64,000 nt of DNA, taken from positions 1 to 64,000 of the forward strand of contig CAJUJN010000019.1 in NCBI GenBank assembly GCA_910586775.1, read 5' to 3'. Positions 54,331-63,564 of this stretch are shown here, piece after piece. Positions within the stretch are counted from its first letter, which is position 1, and each line of letters opens with the position of its first letter. The notes beneath the pieces were generated by a model. The model did not search any database, was not told where the DNA came from, and saw nothing but the letters and a program-made list of their open reading frames with translations. The translations under genes and the position numbers were made by a program. The stretch is from an uncultured Acetatifactor sp. (GTDB lineage Bacteria; Bacillota; Clostridia; Lachnospirales; Lachnospiraceae).

Positions 54331-57300
54331 ATGCTTTTCATCCATCTTTCTGCACTTGCTGGTATCTTATTATTTGCACTTGGCTATCTGGGCATTCTTC
54401 TGAACAGGAAATTGCCGAAATACAGTATTTATTTTCTTGTTCTGGCGGCATTTGCTCTCCGCCTGCTGGCAGCCGCCCTGTCGAAAGGCTTCGGTACCGA
54501 CACGGCATGCTTTGCGGCGTGGGCAGACAGAATCTATCAGGTGCACCCGGGAGGCTTCTACTCTCCTGAAGTATTTACGGATTATCCCCCCGGATATATG
54601 TATGTGCTGTGGCTTCTGGGGTGGCTCAGGAACCTGTTCCGGATGGAATATTATTCCTTTGGCCATCTGATTCTGCTGAAGCTTCCGGCCATTCTCTGCG
54701 ATATGGCATGCGGCATGCTGCTTTTTCGTGTGGCCTCCAAAAAGCTTTCGGAGAGCAGGGCATTTTTCCTGTGCCTGGCTTATCTGTTAAATCCGGCTGT
54801 CATACTGAACTCTTCGGTATGGGGACAGGTGGATTCCATCCTGGCGCTGTTTGTGGCCCTTATGTGCCTGTACCTGGTCCAGGGCAGAATGTATGGCGCT
54901 TATATTGCCTTCGGCATCGGCATCCTGGTGAAGCCTCATACTTTATTGTTTGCACCCGTAATCCTTGCGGGCTTTCTGGACAATGTGCTTTTAAAGAGCA
55001 TCCCCGGAAAATCATCGGGGAACAATACTGCCTCACTCCGTCTCCACAGCCTTGCGCATAACTGCCTGCAGATTCTGACCGTCGTCATCGGCATGGTTAT
55101 CCTCTGCCTTCCCTTCGGCCTGGAAAATGTGTGGAACCAGTACTTCAGCACGGTATCCTCCTACCCTTACGCCGCTGTCAATGCATGCAATTTCTGGGGG
55201 CTTCTGGGCTTAAACTGGGTCAGCCAGGACAATACCTTCCTGGGGATTCCCTACCGGCTCTTTGGCTGGGCTGCCATTGCGGCCAGCGTGGCTGCCGTAT
55301 TGTTTATCAGCCTGCGCAACCGGAAGCGCCAGGAAAAATATCCTTTACTGGGCGCCCTGATGATATTCTCCGTCTATCTGTTTTCCGTGCGGATGCATGA
55401 GCGATATCTGTTTCCGGGGCTCCTGCTCTTGATGTTTGCCTATGTCTTCAGGCCTTCCAGACTGCTTTTCCTGTGCTATGCGGGATTTTCAATCATGCAT
55501 TTTTACAATACGGCGGATGTGCTGTTCTTCTATGATCCTTCCAATTATGACAGGCATTCACCGGTCATTGTGTTCGTATCGGCCGGGATGCTGATATGCG
55601 GAGGCGTATTATTCTATACGGTCAAGCGTTTGTACGGAAAGAACGCCGTCACCGCGCAAGAAGAGGCAGCCCTGGATGCCGCGCTGCTTTCCCGCCTGCA
55701 CTCAGGCGCGGAAAAAGTGGGCTCTGCGCCCAGGCCCTCCCAAAAAGCCCTCCCCCTTCGAAAGGCTGACATCATCTGCATGACGGCTGTCACCGTTGTG
55801 TATGCCTGCTTCGCTTTATATGATCTGGGGGACATGCAGGCGCCTTCCACGGCCTATGACATGACCCAGGGACAAGCCCTGGAATTTGACTTCGGCACGG
55901 AGACACCCGTAACCCTTTCTTACTATATTGCCCCGTGGCATGGCAGAAACTTCACACTGGAAGGAAAAATGGATGCTTCCGATGAATGGACGTCTTTCGG
56001 AAATATCACTTTAAAGAACGTGTTTACATGGCAGGACGTCAATGTGGATACGGGCATGACGCATCTGCGTCTTACACTGGAGGATACCCAGGCTTCCCTC
56101 CTGGAATTCGTCTTCCTGGATGGGGAAGGACGACCTCTGACACCGGAGTTTGCCTCATTTTATGAGAACCTTTTTGACGAAGCCGCCCTCTATCCGGAGG
56201 ACAGCACCTTCCGGAACAGCATGTATTTTGACGAAATTTACCATGGGCGCACCGCCTATGAATTTCTCCACGGGCTCACTTCCTATGAGAATACCCACCC
56301 TCCCATGGGAAAAATCCTGATTGCCCTGGGGGTAGCCGTATTCGGCATGAATCCTTTCGGATGGCGTATTGTGGGCACCCTGTTCGGGATTGCCATGGTG
56401 CCTTTGGTGTACCTGTTCGCCAGAAGGCTTTCAAAGGACACGCTGATGGCAGCTTTTGCCTGTGTGCTGTTCGCATTTGACTTTATGCACTTCACCCAGA
56501 CCAGGATTGCGACCATAGATGTGTACATTACCTTCTTCGTTATTTTGATGTACTATTTTATGTACCAGTACAGTACTTTAAGCTTCTATGACACAAGCCT
56601 GAAGCGGACGCTGCTTCCCCTGGGCGCCTGCGGGGTCTGCATGGGAATGGGCATCGCCTGCAAGTGGACCGGTGTATATGCGGGCTGCGGCCTGGCAGTG
56701 ATTTTCTTCGCTGTATTGTACAGAAGATACCGCGAATACGTTTATTCCGGCACGGACCCGTCCGGCAAGACGGAAGGCATCTCCCATAAATTAATCCGGA
56801 AGCGCTTTGTCCCTTATACCCGGAGCACCATTCTGTTCTGCCTAGTGTTCTTCGTGGCAGTGCCTGCGGTGATTTACCTGCTCTCCTATATTCCCTTCCG
56901 GGATTACTCCGACAGAGGACTCATCAGCAGGCTGTTCTACAACCAGAATACCATGTTCAGCTACCACAGCGGGTTGGACTCCACACATGATTTTTCCTCC
57001 GCCTGGTACGAATGGCCCATTATGAAACGGCCCATCTGGTACTATTCCCGTGTCGTCACCGATACGGCTGAAGGCGGGCTGCGGGAAGGCATCAGCGCTT
57101 TCGGCAACCCGGCAGTATGGTGGGCGGGCATCCCCGCTTTCCTCTACATGGTCTATCTGTGGGCGAAAAAAAAGGACAAAACCGCCGCCTTCCTCATCAT
57201 AGGATACATGGCGCAGTATCTGCCCTGGTTCTTCGTGACCCGTATTACGTTTATTTACCACTACTTTCCCAGCGTGGTGTTTGTAGTATTGATGATCATG

Positions 57301-57489
57301 TACAGCTTCTACCAGTGGAAGCAAAGCCAGGTCCGCCTGGCAGTCCTGACAGTCATGGTGCTGTACGCCGCGGCGGCTGTCGGATTGTTCCTGCTGTTCT
57401 ATCCCGTGTTGTCAGGAGCGCCGGTGGAGGCGGCTTTCGTGACAAAATACCTCAGGTGGTTTCCAAGCTGGGTACTGACAGTGAAATAA
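54331..57489 (+). CDS. Fusion of two GT-C glycosyltransferase modules (ALG/GPI18-like and PMT-like)
   Basis: A 1052-residue membrane protein with some twenty helices. Residues about 1-455 resemble polyprenol-dependent GT-C mannosyltransferases (DTACFAAWADRIYQ, FTDYPPGYMYVLWLLG, NSSVWGQVDSILAL, ILVKPHTLLFAPV). Residues about 520-620 are a soluble beta-rich domain (GQALEFDFGTETPVTLSYYI). About 640-1052 match PMT/GT39 transferases: DEIYHGRTAYEFL and TSYENTHPPMGKILIALG, whose Asp-Glu and PPxGK elements are family hallmarks, then ARRLSKD. CAGGAG precedes the ATG. The acceptor is unknown; glycosylation of a secreted protein or wall polymer is likely. The stop codon sits in a 40-bp tandem repeat. 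Confidence 0.85.
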   Translation: MLFIHLSALAGILLFALGYLGILLNRKLPKYSIYFLVLAAFALRLLAAALSKGFGTDTACFAAWADRIYQVHPGGFYSPEVFTDYPPGYMYVLWLLGWLRNLFRMEYYSFGHLILLKLPAILCDMACGMLLFRVASKKLSESRAFFLCLAYLLNPAVILNSSVWGQVDSILALFVALMCLYLVQGRMYGAYIAFGIGILVKPHTLLFAPVILAGFLDNVLLKSIPGKSSGNNTASLRLHSLAHNCLQILTVVIGMVILCLPFGLENVWNQYFSTVSSYPYAAVNACNFWGLLGLNWVSQDNTFLGIPYRLFGWAAIAASVAAVLFISLRNRKRQEKYPLLGALMIFSVYLFSVRMHERYLFPGLLLLMFAYVFRPSRLLFLCYAGFSIMHFYNTADVLFFYDPSNYDRHSPVIVFVSAGMLICGGVLFYTVKRLYGKNAVTAQEEAALDAALLSRLHSGAEKVGSAPRPSQKALPLRKADIICMTAVTVVYACFALYDLGDMQAPSTAYDMTQGQALEFDFGTETPVTLSYYIAPWHGRNFTLEGKMDASDEWTSFGNITLKNVFTWQDVNVDTGMTHLRLTLEDTQASLLEFVFLDGEGRPLTPEFASFYENLFDEAALYPEDSTFRNSMYFDEIYHGRTAYEFLHGLTSYENTHPPMGKILIALGVAVFGMNPFGWRIVGTLFGIAMVPLVYLFARRLSKDTLMAAFACVLFAFDFMHFTQTRIATIDVYITFFVILMYYFMYQYSTLSFYDTSLKRTLLPLGACGVCMGMGIACKWTGVYAGCGLAVIFFAVLYRRYREYVYSGTDPSGKTEGISHKLIRKRFVPYTRSTILFCLVFFVAVPAVIYLLSYIPFRDYSDRGLISRLFYNQNTMFSYHSGLDSTHDFSSAWYEWPIMKRPIWYYSRVVTDTAEGGLREGISAFGNPAVWWAGIPAFLYMVYLWAKKKDKTAAFLIIGYMAQYLPWFFVTRITFIYHYFPSVVFVVLMIMYSFYQWKQSQVRLAVLTVMVLYAAAAVGLFLLFYPVLSGAPVEAAFVTKYLRWFPSWVLTVK

Positions 57490-57594
57490 GAAAGCTTAGC
57501 TTCCACGCCAGGGACTGACTGCGAAATAAGAAAGCTCAGCTCCCAGGCCGGGGACTGACGGCGAAATAAGAAAGCGCACATGCCTCCCGGGGAT
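57475..57594. repeat. Three 40-bp tandem repeats carrying a stop codon
   Basis: Copies start at 57475, 57515 and 57555 with the form CTGACnGnGAAATAAGAAAG, then about 20 less conserved bases. The first copy contains the last codons and the stop of the GT-C gene (...LTVK stop). The other two repeat the same codon-stop context downstream. A GC-rich hairpin (CCCGGGG/CCGGG) follows at 57588-57604. Confidence 0.8.
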
Positions 57595-57605
57595 TTCGCC
57601 CGGAG

Positions 57606-58124
57606 TCAGTGCAACAGCTTTTCCATGTCAACGCCCTCCAAAGTAAGCAGCTTCACCTTCCTGTCCAGGCCTCCGGCATATCCGGTGAGCCCGCCGTCCG
57701 TTCCCACCACGCGGTGGCAGGGAATGATGATGGAGACAGGATTGTGGCTCACCGCACCGCCGACAGCCTGGGCAGACATGCTCTTAAGCCCCCGGGCTGC
57801 GGCAATTTTTCCTGCGATTTCCCTGTAAGTAGTCACCACGCCGTAGGGAATCTCACAGAGCAGCTTCCACACTGCCCTGCGGAATTCACTGCCTTCAGGC
57901 GCAAGTTTCAGTTCGCTGGCAGAAGGCTTTTCTCCCCGAAAATAGCGCTCCAGCCATTCTGCCGTGCGCTGCAAGATTGCCGAATCCGGCTTTTCGGCCA
58001 CTTCCTCTTTCCAGTCACCGGGAAAGTACTTCTGCCCTTCTATCCATAATCCCACAAGAGCGCCTGCCCGTTCCGCCAGCAAAAGCTTTCCTATGGGTGA
58101 ATCATAGTTTGTTATGTATATCAT
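57606..58124 (-). CDS. ogt: Methylated-DNA--protein-cysteine methyltransferase
   Basis: A 172-residue DNA-repair protein that takes alkyl groups from O6-alkylguanine onto its own Cys136 in IIIPCHRVVG. FRRAVWKLLCEIPYGVVTTY and REIAGKIAAARGLKSMSAQA are the usual DNA-binding helix blocks, and GGLTGYAGGL is the C-terminal loop. The N-terminal domain (SPIGKLLLAERAGALVGLW) is present. A suicide enzyme: each molecule acts once. The ribosome site is GAGAG. Confidence 0.94.
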   Translation of the reverse strand: MIYITNYDSPIGKLLLAERAGALVGLWIEGQKYFPGDWKEEVAEKPDSAILQRTAEWLERYFRGEKPSASELKLAPEGSEFRRAVWKLLCEIPYGVVTTYREIAGKIAAARGLKSMSAQAVGGAVSHNPVSIIIPCHRVVGTDGGLTGYAGGLDRKVKLLTLEGVDMEKLLH

Positions 58125-58253
58125 GGTTTTCTCTCTTCCGTTTCTGCTGCCGCAGACATCCTTATCTTACAAATTGTGGGAAAATAACTGATGCTTGTCC
58201 GCTTTTTCCTTAAACAGGCTATGGGAAGAATCCGGCAGCCGACAGCCTGTTCT

Positions 58254-58712
58254 TCAGGCCTGATAATCGGAATCGACGACCTCTCTGATAATCTCCTGCG
58301 CCCGCCGGGCATCTTCCACCGAAGTCCCGATTACAAGTCTGTCTTCACATTTAATATAGCGCTGCATGATTATGTCCACATCCTGAATGGCAAGACTGGA
58401 TATCAGCATGCCTATCCTGCGGGATGTCATCTGTCCGTTTTCAAGGTACAGCAGCACAATCCTTCCGTTGATACAGATTTCGGTGTTGCTCAGTTCCCGG
58501 CTCAGCTGTTCCACAAACCGGTTTACCTTCCCCAGCTCTGCCTCCCGCATGACGATTGCAAGCCAGTCGATGTTAATCGCCATACATTCACACGGAATCC
58601 CACAGTCTTCCAGCACTTGAAAAATCTTCTGAATGCTCTTCTTATCCCGGGCCAGTTTTCTTCTCTCAATTGTAATACGAAATGCGTCTATCTTCTGAAT
58701 CCTGTTCTTCAT
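58254..58712 (-). CDS. Stand-alone tandem ACT-domain protein, aspartokinase-like
   Basis: A 152-residue protein resembling the regulatory C-terminal region of aspartate kinases: two ACT-type domains, each with a strand-helix-strand start (DAFRITIERRKLARDKKSI; IVLLYLENGQMTSRRIGML). SIQKIFQVLEDCGIPCECM and INIDWLAIVMREAEL match the usual ACT spacing. No kinase domain is attached. Stand-alone ACT proteins can be amino-acid sensors or regulatory subunits. The ATG at 58712 has GGAG at a 5-bp distance. It lies between AraC and ogt on the same strand. Confidence 0.75.
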   Translation of the reverse strand: MKNRIQKIDAFRITIERRKLARDKKSIQKIFQVLEDCGIPCECMAINIDWLAIVMREAELGKVNRFVEQLSRELSNTEICINGRIVLLYLENGQMTSRRIGMLISSLAIQDVDIIMQRYIKCEDRLVIGTSVEDARRAQEIIREVVDSDYQA

Positions 58713-58833
58713 CATTACTCCAACACTTTTTATAAAAACCGGAGCAAGTATATCATAAATACCGTGAAAAAGCAATAAAGCAGCGCCGGTTTAACAGATA
58801 AATTTCTCCTAAATTTCTCCTGCATGAATTTCT

Positions 58834-59649
58834 CTACAATCCCGCATTCTTTCGATAGCGCATCGGTGTACAGCCATACGCTGCCCTGAACTGCCTGTCA
58901 AACAGCGAAACTTCCCTGAAACCGCAGGACAGCGCAATCTCTGTGACGGACAGCCTGGTCTCCCTCAGCATTCCCGCCGCCATACGCAGCCTGAAGCCTG
59001 TCAGGTACTCCTTGGGAGACTGTCCCACCTGCTGCCGGAAAATGCGGTACAGATAAGTGCGGTCAATCCCCACAGTATGGGCAATTTCCGACACTCCGAT
59101 CTCATAGCCGAAATTATTGCGGATAAAATCCAACGCCCGGTTCAAATACTCCTGGACCACCAAATCCCCGGAAGGCTGTTTCGACACCATATGAGACAGG
59201 CTTAAGTACAGCCGGCCCAGCAGCATGTAATTATTCACCATTGCGTGTTCGAAGGAATCCACCAACTGCATCATCTCCCGCCGCAGCAGTCCGCCGCTTT
59301 TATCCACATACACCACATTATCCTCTCCCAGTCCGCATTCCCGCAAAATCCCCTCTGCCTCCGCCCCGCCGAAGCAAATCCAGCAATACTCCCACGGCTC
59401 TGCCCAATCTGCGCTGTAGCAGGTGGATTCCCCCGGAAGGATCAGAAATCCCTGCCCCGGCCCAATCTCATACCGGCAGCCGCCCCGCTCATAAAAACCT
59501 CTGCCCGAAAGCACCAGATGAAAGAGATAGTGGGGCCTGACCGCGGGGCCGAAGGAATGTCCTGGCTCGCATTTCTCCCAGCCGCAGAAATAAAATGCCA
59601 GTGCGTCTCCCGATCTGGTCTCCTGATAATATTCCCTTGTCTCCGCCAT
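58834..59649 (-). CDS. AraC-family regulator, likely activator of the alpha-galactosidase
   Basis: A 271-residue regulator. The N-terminal cupin-type sensing domain (HYLFHLVLSGRGFYERGG, QGFLILPGEST) binds an effector. Two HTH motifs lie in the last 100 residues (VSEIAHTVGIDRTYLYRIFRQ and VTEIALSCGFREVSLFDRQF). The ATG at 59649 follows AGGAGGAGG. It is divergent from the GH4 gene; such pairs (RafR/MelR-like) usually respond to the sugar used by the neighbour. A longer in-frame start exists but has no ribosome site. Confidence 0.9.
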   Translation of the reverse strand: MAETREYYQETRSGDALAFYFCGWEKCEPGHSFGPAVRPHYLFHLVLSGRGFYERGGCRYEIGPGQGFLILPGESTCYSADWAEPWEYCWICFGGAEAEGILRECGLGEDNVVYVDKSGGLLRREMMQLVDSFEHAMVNNYMLLGRLYLSLSHMVSKQPSGDLVVQEYLNRALDFIRNNFGYEIGVSEIAHTVGIDRTYLYRIFRQQVGQSPKEYLTGFRLRMAAGMLRETRLSVTEIALSCGFREVSLFDRQFRAAYGCTPMRYRKNAGL

Positions 59650-60051
59650 AGCCTCCTCCTGCCAAAGCCTGTCCCGCTTACTCTTACCACTGCACTTCTG
59701 CCAAAATTTACTGTCCGTTCGAAGATATCTGCCTTCTTTATCTCCGTGCGGCATATCTGACACTGCCATTCTGTGCCTCCAACCGCTGTCCCATGCCACC
59801 CTGCTGCACTGTGTCGTCCAGGCACTTGTCCTGTGCCGGAAAAGCTGCTACCTTGCACCGGCCTTTGTATCAGTATAACCTCCCTGTTCCTTTCTTTCAA
59901 GCACTTCTCTTTCTACATGCAACATTTATACAATTTTCTGAAACATAATTCCTATCCTTTTACACTGAAAAACAATATAATGAAATCAGCATATTGAACC
60001 CGTTTTTAAATATCAAAAGTAGCTGCCTGTTGGCGGCGGAAGGAGTGTAAA
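59650..60051. promoter_or_regulatory. Divergent control region between araC-type and melA genes
   Basis: It holds a TATAAT (59976-59981) 71 bp before the melA ATG with no matching -35 (TATCCT at 17 bp). A weak -35 is typical of AraC-activated promoters. The rest shows nothing else; the AraC-side promoter is not clear. Confidence 0.5.
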
Positions 60052-61374
60052 ATGCCGAAAATTACTTTCATGGGAGCCGGAAGCACTGTATTTGCACGAA
60101 ATGTACTGGGGGACTGCATGTGCACGCCGTCCCTGCGCGACAGTGAAATCGCGCTTTACGACATCGACCCCAAGCGCCTTGAGGAATCGGAAATCATCCT
60201 CAGCGCAATCAACAAAAATACCAATGAAGGCCGCGCCGTAATCAGAACGTATCTGGGCGTGGAAAACCGCAGGGACGCCCTCCGCGGCGCAGACTTTGTA
60301 GTCAATGCCATCCAGGTAGGGCTGTATGAACCCTGCACGGTCACGGATTTCGAGATTCCCAAAAAATACGGCCTGCGCCAGACTATCGGCGATACCTTGG
60401 GAATAGGCGGAATCATGCGGGCGTTGCGCACTATTCCCGTGCTTCGGGACTTTGCAGAAGATATGGAGGCCGTCTGCCCCAATGCCCTGTTCCTGAATTA
60501 CACCAATCCCATGGCCATGCTCTCCGGCTACATGCAGCGCTATACCGGTGTCAAAACCGTAGGTCTCTGCCACAGCGTACAGGTCTGCTCCGAGGGTCTG
60601 CTGAAGAGCCTGGGCATGGAGGATAAGCTGGAGGGCCGCAGGGAGACCATTGCCGGCATCAACCATATGGCATGGCTGCTGGAAATCTATGATAAGGACG
60701 GCAATGACCTCTATCCGGAAATCAAAAAACGTGCAGCGGAGAAGAACTGCACAGAAAAGCACAGCGACATGGTCCGCTACGAATATATCCGTCGTCTGGG
60801 ATATTACTGCACGGAATCCAGTGAACATAACGCGGAGTATAATCCCTGGTTCATCAAGAGCCGCTGCCCTGAGCTGATTGACAGATACAATATTCCCCTG
60901 GACGAATATCCACGCCGCTGTGTGAGCCAGATTGCAGGGTGGGAAAAGGAGAAAAACGATATTCTGAACGACGGTCAGGTTACACATACACGCAGCCATG
61001 AATACGCTTCCTACATCATGGAGGCAGTTGTCACGGGAGTTCCCTATAAGATTGGAGGAAATGTACTGAACGAGGGTCTGATATCCAACCTGCCTGCGGA
61101 TGCCTGTGTGGAAGTACCCTGTCTGATCGATAACATGGGAGTTCATCCCTGTAAAGCAGGCCGCCTCCCGGTACAGCTGGCTGCCATGAACATGACCAAT
61201 ATCAACGCCCAGCTGATGACCATTGAAGCTGCAGTAACCGGGAAAAAGGAGGCAATCTATCAGGCTGCCATGCTTGACCCTCACACTGCTGCAGAGCTTT
61301 CCCTGGATGAGATTGTTGCCCTGTGCGATGACCTCATAGAGGCTCATGGGGATTTCATGAAGGATTATCACTAA
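60052..61374 (+). CDS. melA: Alpha-galactosidase, GH4 (NAD- and Mn-dependent)
   Basis: A 440-residue cytoplasmic glycosidase of family 4, which cleaves alpha-galactosides via redox chemistry. The N-terminal Rossmann loop FMGAGSTVFARNVLGD binds NAD, NYTNPMAM and the Cys-His pair GLCHSVQ bind the metal and sugar, and GINHMAWLL is the conserved block after it. MelA/AgaB-like enzymes release galactose from melibiose and raffinose. A GH4 alpha-glucosidase cannot be fully excluded. GGAAGGAG precedes the ATG. No transporter gene is adjacent. Confidence 0.92.
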   Translation: MPKITFMGAGSTVFARNVLGDCMCTPSLRDSEIALYDIDPKRLEESEIILSAINKNTNEGRAVIRTYLGVENRRDALRGADFVVNAIQVGLYEPCTVTDFEIPKKYGLRQTIGDTLGIGGIMRALRTIPVLRDFAEDMEAVCPNALFLNYTNPMAMLSGYMQRYTGVKTVGLCHSVQVCSEGLLKSLGMEDKLEGRRETIAGINHMAWLLEIYDKDGNDLYPEIKKRAAEKNCTEKHSDMVRYEYIRRLGYYCTESSEHNAEYNPWFIKSRCPELIDRYNIPLDEYPRRCVSQIAGWEKEKNDILNDGQVTHTRSHEYASYIMEAVVTGVPYKIGGNVLNEGLISNLPADACVEVPCLIDNMGVHPCKAGRLPVQLAAMNMTNINAQLMTIEAAVTGKKEAIYQAAMLDPHTAAELSLDEIVALCDDLIEAHGDFMKDYH

Positions 61375-61554
61375 AAACGGCAGTCTGCCTATTGACTTTT
61401 CGGAGCAAATATTGTATATCTTTTTAAGGTGGCATGAAGCGGCCGGTCATAGTGCAGAAGCACTTTTAACAATATATGACAGATGATTGTTTTCAAATGT
61501 ATTGGATGTGCAGTATAAATCAACTGATAAATCAAATCAGAAACGTATGCCAGG

Positions 61555-61592
61555 AAAGCACACATATTCTCTGAAGGGAATCTGTGTGCTTT
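61555..61592 (+). terminator. Terminator of the GH4 gene
   Basis: AAAGCACACA and TGTGTGCTTT form a 10-bp stem extended by TATTC/GGAAT pairs, followed by ATTTTAT. The other parts of 61375-61820 show no gene and no recognisable promoter. Confidence 0.8.
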
Positions 61593-61820
61593 ATTTTATA
61601 CCGCACACCGGACCAATTTACAGCCATATGTGATTTATAAAAAACTGCCAACCGTGTTCTGCCATAAGCAGCCATGCAAATTCAGGCAGACTTGAGTATA
61701 GACTCTCTGAATCTCAAACAGCAAAATCAGGCATTATGTCAGAAAGGTACCCGGAAAACCACATGATAAGCAGTCTGTAGATTCCGAGAGAATATGAGTA
61801 TACCACAGGGAGGTATCAAC

Positions 61821-62567
61821 TTGACATTACAGAACTTTTTTACACGGCATCCCAGGGCTGCAATTGCTTTTTCAGGCGGCGTAGATTCGGCTTATCTTCT
61901 GTATGCTGCCAGGTTCTGCGGTGCGGATGTGAAAGCCTATTATGTAAAATCAGAATTTCAGCCCGGCTTTGAGTATGACGATGCCATGCGTCTGGCGTCG
62001 GAACTGGAAGCGGACGTAACCGTGCTTCCGCTCAATATCCTTAGCGTTCCCTGTGTCCGCGAAAACCCTTCCAATCGCTGCTACTACTGCAAACGGACGA
62101 TTTTCGGCGCCATCACGGAAGCGGCGAAAGCGGATGGATTTACCGTTCTGCTGGACGGAACCAATGCTTCCGACGATGCGGCAGACCGTCCCGGGATGCG
62201 TGTGCTGAAGGAATTGTCTGTCCTCTCTCCGCTGCGGGAATGTGGCCTGACGAAGGAGCGTATCCGCCGGCTTTCCAAAGATGCCGGGTTGTTTACCTGG
62301 AACAAACCCGCTTACGCCTGCCTGGCAACCAGGATTCCCGCCGGAGAAGAGATTACGGCTGAGAAACTGTCCGCAACAGAAAATGCGGAGAATTATCTGT
62401 TTTCTCTCGGCTTTACGAATTTTCGGGTACGTTCCCGGGAGGGACATGCCAGGCTGCAGTTTCCCGAATCACAGTTGGAACTTGTACTGGAAAAACGGCC
62501 GCTTATCCTGACGAAGCTGAAGGAATATTATAAAACTGTCTCTCTGGATTTGGAGGTAAGAGAATGA
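61821..62567 (+). CDS. larE: ATP-dependent sulfur transferase LarE (nickel-pincer cofactor)
   Basis: A 248-residue PP-loop enzyme. AIAFSGGVDSAYLLYAA is the ATP-binding PP-loop. LarE adenylates the carboxylates of the pyridine precursor and delivers sulfur to make the pincer cofactor of lactate racemase. Three Cys are notable: a CxxC pair in NRCYYCK and one in AYACLATRIPAGEEIT. This arrangement would suit the [4Fe-4S]-type LarE, which recycles sulfur, unlike enzymes that sacrifice their own Cys. I choose the TTG at 61821 because GGAGG lies 7 bp upstream; an ATG nine codons earlier is also possible. It overlaps larB by 4 bp (ATGA). Confidence 0.93.
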   Translation: MTLQNFFTRHPRAAIAFSGGVDSAYLLYAARFCGADVKAYYVKSEFQPGFEYDDAMRLASELEADVTVLPLNILSVPCVRENPSNRCYYCKRTIFGAITEAAKADGFTVLLDGTNASDDAADRPGMRVLKELSVLSPLRECGLTKERIRRLSKDAGLFTWNKPAYACLATRIPAGEEITAEKLSATENAENYLFSLGFTNFRVRSREGHARLQFPESQLELVLEKRPLILTKLKEYYKTVSLDLEVRE

Positions 62568-63325
62568 ACACAGACATCAGAAAACTGCTGGAAAGTGTCA
62601 GCGACGGCACTCTCTCCATTGACGACGCGCTTTTGAAGCTGAAGACCAAGCCCTTTGAGGATATCGGCTATGCCAAAATCGACATGCACCGGAAACTGCG
62701 TCAGGGCACTGCAGAAGTCATTTACGGTGCCGGTAAAACGCCGGAGCAAATCATCGGAATCTCCGACACCATGCTGAAAAACAGCCAGAGCACCATCCTT
62801 ATCACCCGCCTTTCCGAAGAAGCCGCGGCAATCGTTGGCAAAGTCCATCCGCTGGATTATGACAAAACTGCCCGCTGTGGCATTATCGGACCAGTCCCCA
62901 CACCGGACGGAATCGGCAATGTTGTGGTGGCAACAGGTGGAACCAGTGATATTCCTGTGGCGGAGGAAGCTGCATTGACAGCAGCCGTACTGGGAAACAG
63001 CGTAGTTCGTCTGTATGATGTGGGAGTCGCAGGACTCCACCGGACGCTTGCGCATATGGATGATATCATGAGTGCCAGCGTCATCATCGCCATCGCCGGA
63101 ATGGAGGGCGCGCTTGCCAGTGTCATCGGCGGACTTGCCGACTGCCCGGTCATCGCGGTGCCTACCAGTGTGGGATACGGCGCATCCTTCGGAGGCCTCT
63201 CCGCTTTGCTCTCCATGCTCAATTCCTGCGCAAGCGGTGTGTCGGTGGTCAATATCGACAATGGCTTCGGCGCAGGATATCTGGCTAACATGATCAACCA
63301 TATGAATGTGAATAAATCCGGCTGA
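62564..63325 (+). CDS. larB: Pyridinium-3,5-biscarboxylic acid synthase LarB
   Basis: A 253-residue enzyme that carboxylates and hydrolyses nicotinic acid adenine dinucleotide, the first step of the nickel-pincer pathway. The N-terminal IRKLLESVSDGTLSIDDAL and the PurE-like core VVATGGTSDIPVAEEAALTA and VIAVPTSVGYGASFGG are family blocks. Its ATG overlaps the larE stop, so the two are translated together. The larC gene follows after a palindromic repeat element. Confidence 0.95.
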   Translation: MNTDIRKLLESVSDGTLSIDDALLKLKTKPFEDIGYAKIDMHRKLRQGTAEVIYGAGKTPEQIIGISDTMLKNSQSTILITRLSEEAAAIVGKVHPLDYDKTARCGIIGPVPTPDGIGNVVVATGGTSDIPVAEEAALTAAVLGNSVVRLYDVGVAGLHRTLAHMDDIMSASVIIAIAGMEGALASVIGGLADCPVIAVPTSVGYGASFGGLSALLSMLNSCASGVSVVNIDNGFGAGYLANMINHMNVNKSG

Positions 63326-63333
63326 GAACTATT

Positions 63334-63545
63334 CACAGTAACCCCCCATGCAAAAGCCTATAGGGCAGGCTTGGCTGCTCCACCTCGCATGAAAGTCCGG
63401 GGGTTTACTGTGGATGCACACAAACCGCAAGGCGTGTCGCCTTTGGGCATGCGGTTTGGCGCACAGCTGTCTTGCAAAATGAGCAAGGGAGCTCATTTTG
63501 ACTGTGCGGTTTCCGCAGGCAAGATTCAATACTTTCACAGTAAAC
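63334..63545. repeat. Palindromic, MITE-like element between larB and larC
   Basis: GTTTACTGTG (63403-63412) and CACAGTAAAC (63536-63545) are perfect 10-bp inverted ends of a 143-bp segment. A further inverted copy, CACAGTAACCCCCC (63334-63347), pairs with GGGGGTTTACTGTG. The right part (63451-63545) recurs, inverted, at 35481-35576. Internal GCGGTTTGGCGC and AAACCGC pairs add more stems. No transposase is encoded. A multi-stem RNA structure acting between larB and larC is the alternative. Confidence 0.7.
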
Positions 63546-63564
63546 TTATAACAGGAGGCATAAA

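Noticed and set aside
60013..61371. Minus-strand open frame of 452 codons
   Set aside because: Antisense to the GH4 gene over its whole length, no recognisable motifs.
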